A stretch of DNA of 64,000 nucleotides. Source: an uncultured Pedobacter sp. GTDB taxonomy: Bacteria; Bacteroidota; Bacteroidia; Sphingobacteriales; Sphingobacteriaceae. The stretch lies in NCBI RefSeq assembly GCF_946480185.1, contig NZ_CAMLIG010000006.1, forward strand, positions 62,001-126,000, written 5' to 3'. Below, piece by piece: positions 62,774 to 64,000 of this stretch; the first letter of the stretch is position 1, and each line of letters begins with the position of its first letter. Position numbers and translations under genes: made by a program. Under the pieces are notes generated by a model. The model had not been told where the DNA came from. It did not search any database and saw nothing but the letters and a program-made list of their open reading frames with translations.

Positions 62774-63706
62774 TTATTGCTTATAATCTTTATGTAGCAC
62801 TAGAAAACTCGCTCGTTCATCTTTTTTGAAAGGGATATTCCAGTTGCCTTGGTAACTTACTTTTGTAGGCAGAAGAACGTTGTTAAAATAACTCATCTCT
62901 ATATTCATCTGCACATTAAAATCAAATGCAAAATTGTCTAACTTTAAATCAATATAACGCCCCAAAATCTGAAAATTGCGCTGATCAAAAATAGTGGTTA
63001 GTTCTTTAATCATAATCCCATCTTCGGTCCAGCTTCCCAAATCAGGCTTTACAGTTACCTTAAATCTATAAACTGGGATAGAATCCAGATACATTCCTTT
63101 TGCAAAAGCATAATTGTAATACTGCCGCATATTTGCAGTAAATATTTCCGTTTTATTGGAAATTAACGGAACACCTTTGACTGGCCTTCCTGGCGAAAAG
63201 ATCAAGATTTTTAATTTTTCTTTGTACCAGTTATCCTTGCTATCGTCGCCACTTTCTGTCCTAACATCTGAATATCCAGCCTTGTACGAATTCATAAAAA
63301 GATAATCAAACAGCTCTACAGTGGTTAAATTGTATTTGCCGTTGCGTTTAAATAAATCGCCTTTTGTGTTTTCTTCAATTATTTTTAAGTGATTGCCGGT
63401 TGGGAAATGCTCTAACTTTCGGTACAGACTACCGGTTACTTTATCTTTTTTATTATAAGTATAAAGCTTGTTTTCTGCAGTATAACGGTAATTTGGCATC
63501 AAGCGAAAAGCTTCATAGAAGCTAGTGTCGGTCACTATTTCATGAATAAAATCCTCAATATCCAAGCCGGCTTTGCCTACTTTTACAACGGCATCTTTCT
63601 CCATTTTAAAAGTCAATACGGTATCAGGATTAAATCTTGGCACCGTTTGGCTAAAGGAATGGAGAGCAAAAAAACAGAAAATAAAAAGAATAAAAGAGCT
63701 ACGCAT
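62774..63706 (-). CDS. Exported protein of unknown function
   Basis: 310 residues with a signal peptide (MRSSFILFIFCFFALHSFSQ). The mature protein is mixed, mostly beta-rich, without a family I recognise. A Tyr-rich middle (MPNYRYTAENKLYTYNKKDK) and repeated short beta-like segments are visible (VYRFKVTVKPDLGSWTEDGI). It may be an outer-membrane-linked conserved Bacteroidetes protein. A hairpin terminator lies 140 bases downstream. Confidence 0.75.
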   Translation of the reverse strand: MRSSFILFIFCFFALHSFSQTVPRFNPDTVLTFKMEKDAVVKVGKAGLDIEDFIHEIVTDTSFYEAFRLMPNYRYTAENKLYTYNKKDKVTGSLYRKLEHFPTGNHLKIIEENTKGDLFKRNGKYNLTTVELFDYLFMNSYKAGYSDVRTESGDDSKDNWYKEKLKILIFSPGRPVKGVPLISNKTEIFTANMRQYYNYAFAKGMYLDSIPVYRFKVTVKPDLGSWTEDGIMIKELTTIFDQRNFQILGRYIDLKLDNFAFDFNVQMNIEMSYFNNVLLPTKVSYQGNWNIPFKKDERASFLVLHKDYKQ

Positions 63707-63740
63707 TTCGACTTTATAATAAGGCGCTAAATTACCTATT

Positions 63741-64000
63741 TTAAGTGAGATCTATAGGTTTACCTTGTTGCTCAATCTCCACTTGTTTTACTGCAACTGC
63801 ATATTTTGAAGGCCTAATAATATTTCCTTTAACTTTTGCATAAGCCCAGGTAAACTCGGCCCCAAAAAACAAAATAGCAGCTGAGTAATATACCCAAACA
63901 GCAACTACTACTACAGTACCGGCAGCGCCGTAAATATTGCCTACCGCAGCAAACTGAATATATAGCCCAATTAGATATTTACCCAGCATAAACAAAAGCG
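63741..64000 (-). CDS. YihY/BrkB family membrane protein (5' partial)
   Basis: Only the C-terminal 85 or so residues are in the window; the frame remains open to base 64000, so the start lies beyond. IQFAAVGNIYGAAGTVVVVA and WVYYSAAILFFGAEFTWAYA are the conserved C-terminal helices of the YihY/BrkB family (often called ribonuclease BN in old annotations). The tail is hydrophilic. The protein is an inner-membrane protein of unknown transport role. Confidence 0.9.
   Translation of the reverse strand, partial: LLFMLGKYLIGLYIQFAAVGNIYGAAGTVVVVAVWVYYSAAILFFGAEFTWAYAKVKGNIIRPSKYAVAVKQVEIEQQGKPIDLT

Noticed and set aside
1..64000. tRNA, rRNA, insertion sequence or prophage genes
   Set aside because: Both strands were read for transposase motifs, phage structural genes and cloverleaf-like stretches; none was convincing.

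Overview
The window looks like a chromosomal segment of a Bacteroidetes bacterium, most likely Sphingobacteriaceae and Pedobacter-like. It is AT-rich. Several intergenic sites match the Bacteroidetes promoter (TTTG or TTG, 19-21 nt, TAnnTTTG). Families largely confined to this phylum are present: IPExxxVDY, PorP/SprF, outer-membrane beta-barrel proteins with a carboxypeptidase-like N-terminal domain, DUF6600, and a DUF4369/TlpA thioredoxin. The genus is inferred from overall character; no 16S, rRNA or tRNA gene is present.

Layout. 1-9.8 kb: end of a hybrid two-component kinase, a tiny membrane protein, a polysaccharide deacetylase with an oligogalacturonate-lyase-like protein, ffh, a repeat-rich gap, rsgA, a lipoprotein and a YtxH protein. 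9.8-20.3 kb: tex, two exported small or hydrophilic proteins, a flavin-monooxygenase-like gene overlapping an RsmI-like methyltransferase gene, a DUF6600 protein and B12-dependent ribonucleotide reductase nrdJ. 20.5-24.6 kb: a xylose module (LacI-type regulator, divergent xylB-xylA, perfect palindromic operator). 24.6-33.5 kb: miaE, another repeat-rich gap, a SerB/SerA-like fusion, an SDR, an arginase-family enzyme, a TlpA-like protein, dnaG-yraN and a decayed toxin-antitoxin pair. 33.6-48.7 kb: leuS carrying in-frame repeat insertions, DUF4197, a YafY/DinB pair, a VWA protein divergent from a sigma-factor operon ending in an M1 peptidase, PorP/SprF, an outer-membrane barrel protein and clpS. 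48.9-64 kb: DUF4407, rnc-fabF-acpP divergent from IPExxxVDY-pyk, thiL-MaoC-histidine kinase, amt, feoAB, a small lipoprotein with vanZ-like and gcvH genes, an unknown exported protein and the end of a YihY/BrkB protein.

Most of the window is housekeeping: protein targeting, ribosome assembly, replication priming, dNTP synthesis, lipid synthesis, glycolysis, and Fe2+ and ammonium uptake. No prophage, insertion sequence, CRISPR array or polysaccharide-utilisation locus was seen.

The most unusual signal is in leuS. Two stretches carrying the same CTCTCCTTCGGAGAG-type palindrome, and a third low-complexity GTCGGCAGTC-type stretch, lie inside the essential leucyl-tRNA synthetase gene. Each keeps the frame and falls between conserved blocks, which resembles dispersed intergenic repeats that have become peptide insertions. 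Other points of interest are two inverted DnaA-box matches upstream of nrdJ, a YafQ-type toxin broken by one extra base beside an intact antitoxin, nested inverted repeats in the ffh-rsgA gap, a 43-bp element shared by two gaps 18.5 kb apart, and SusC-plug-like motifs in two non-receptor proteins next to a sigma factor.
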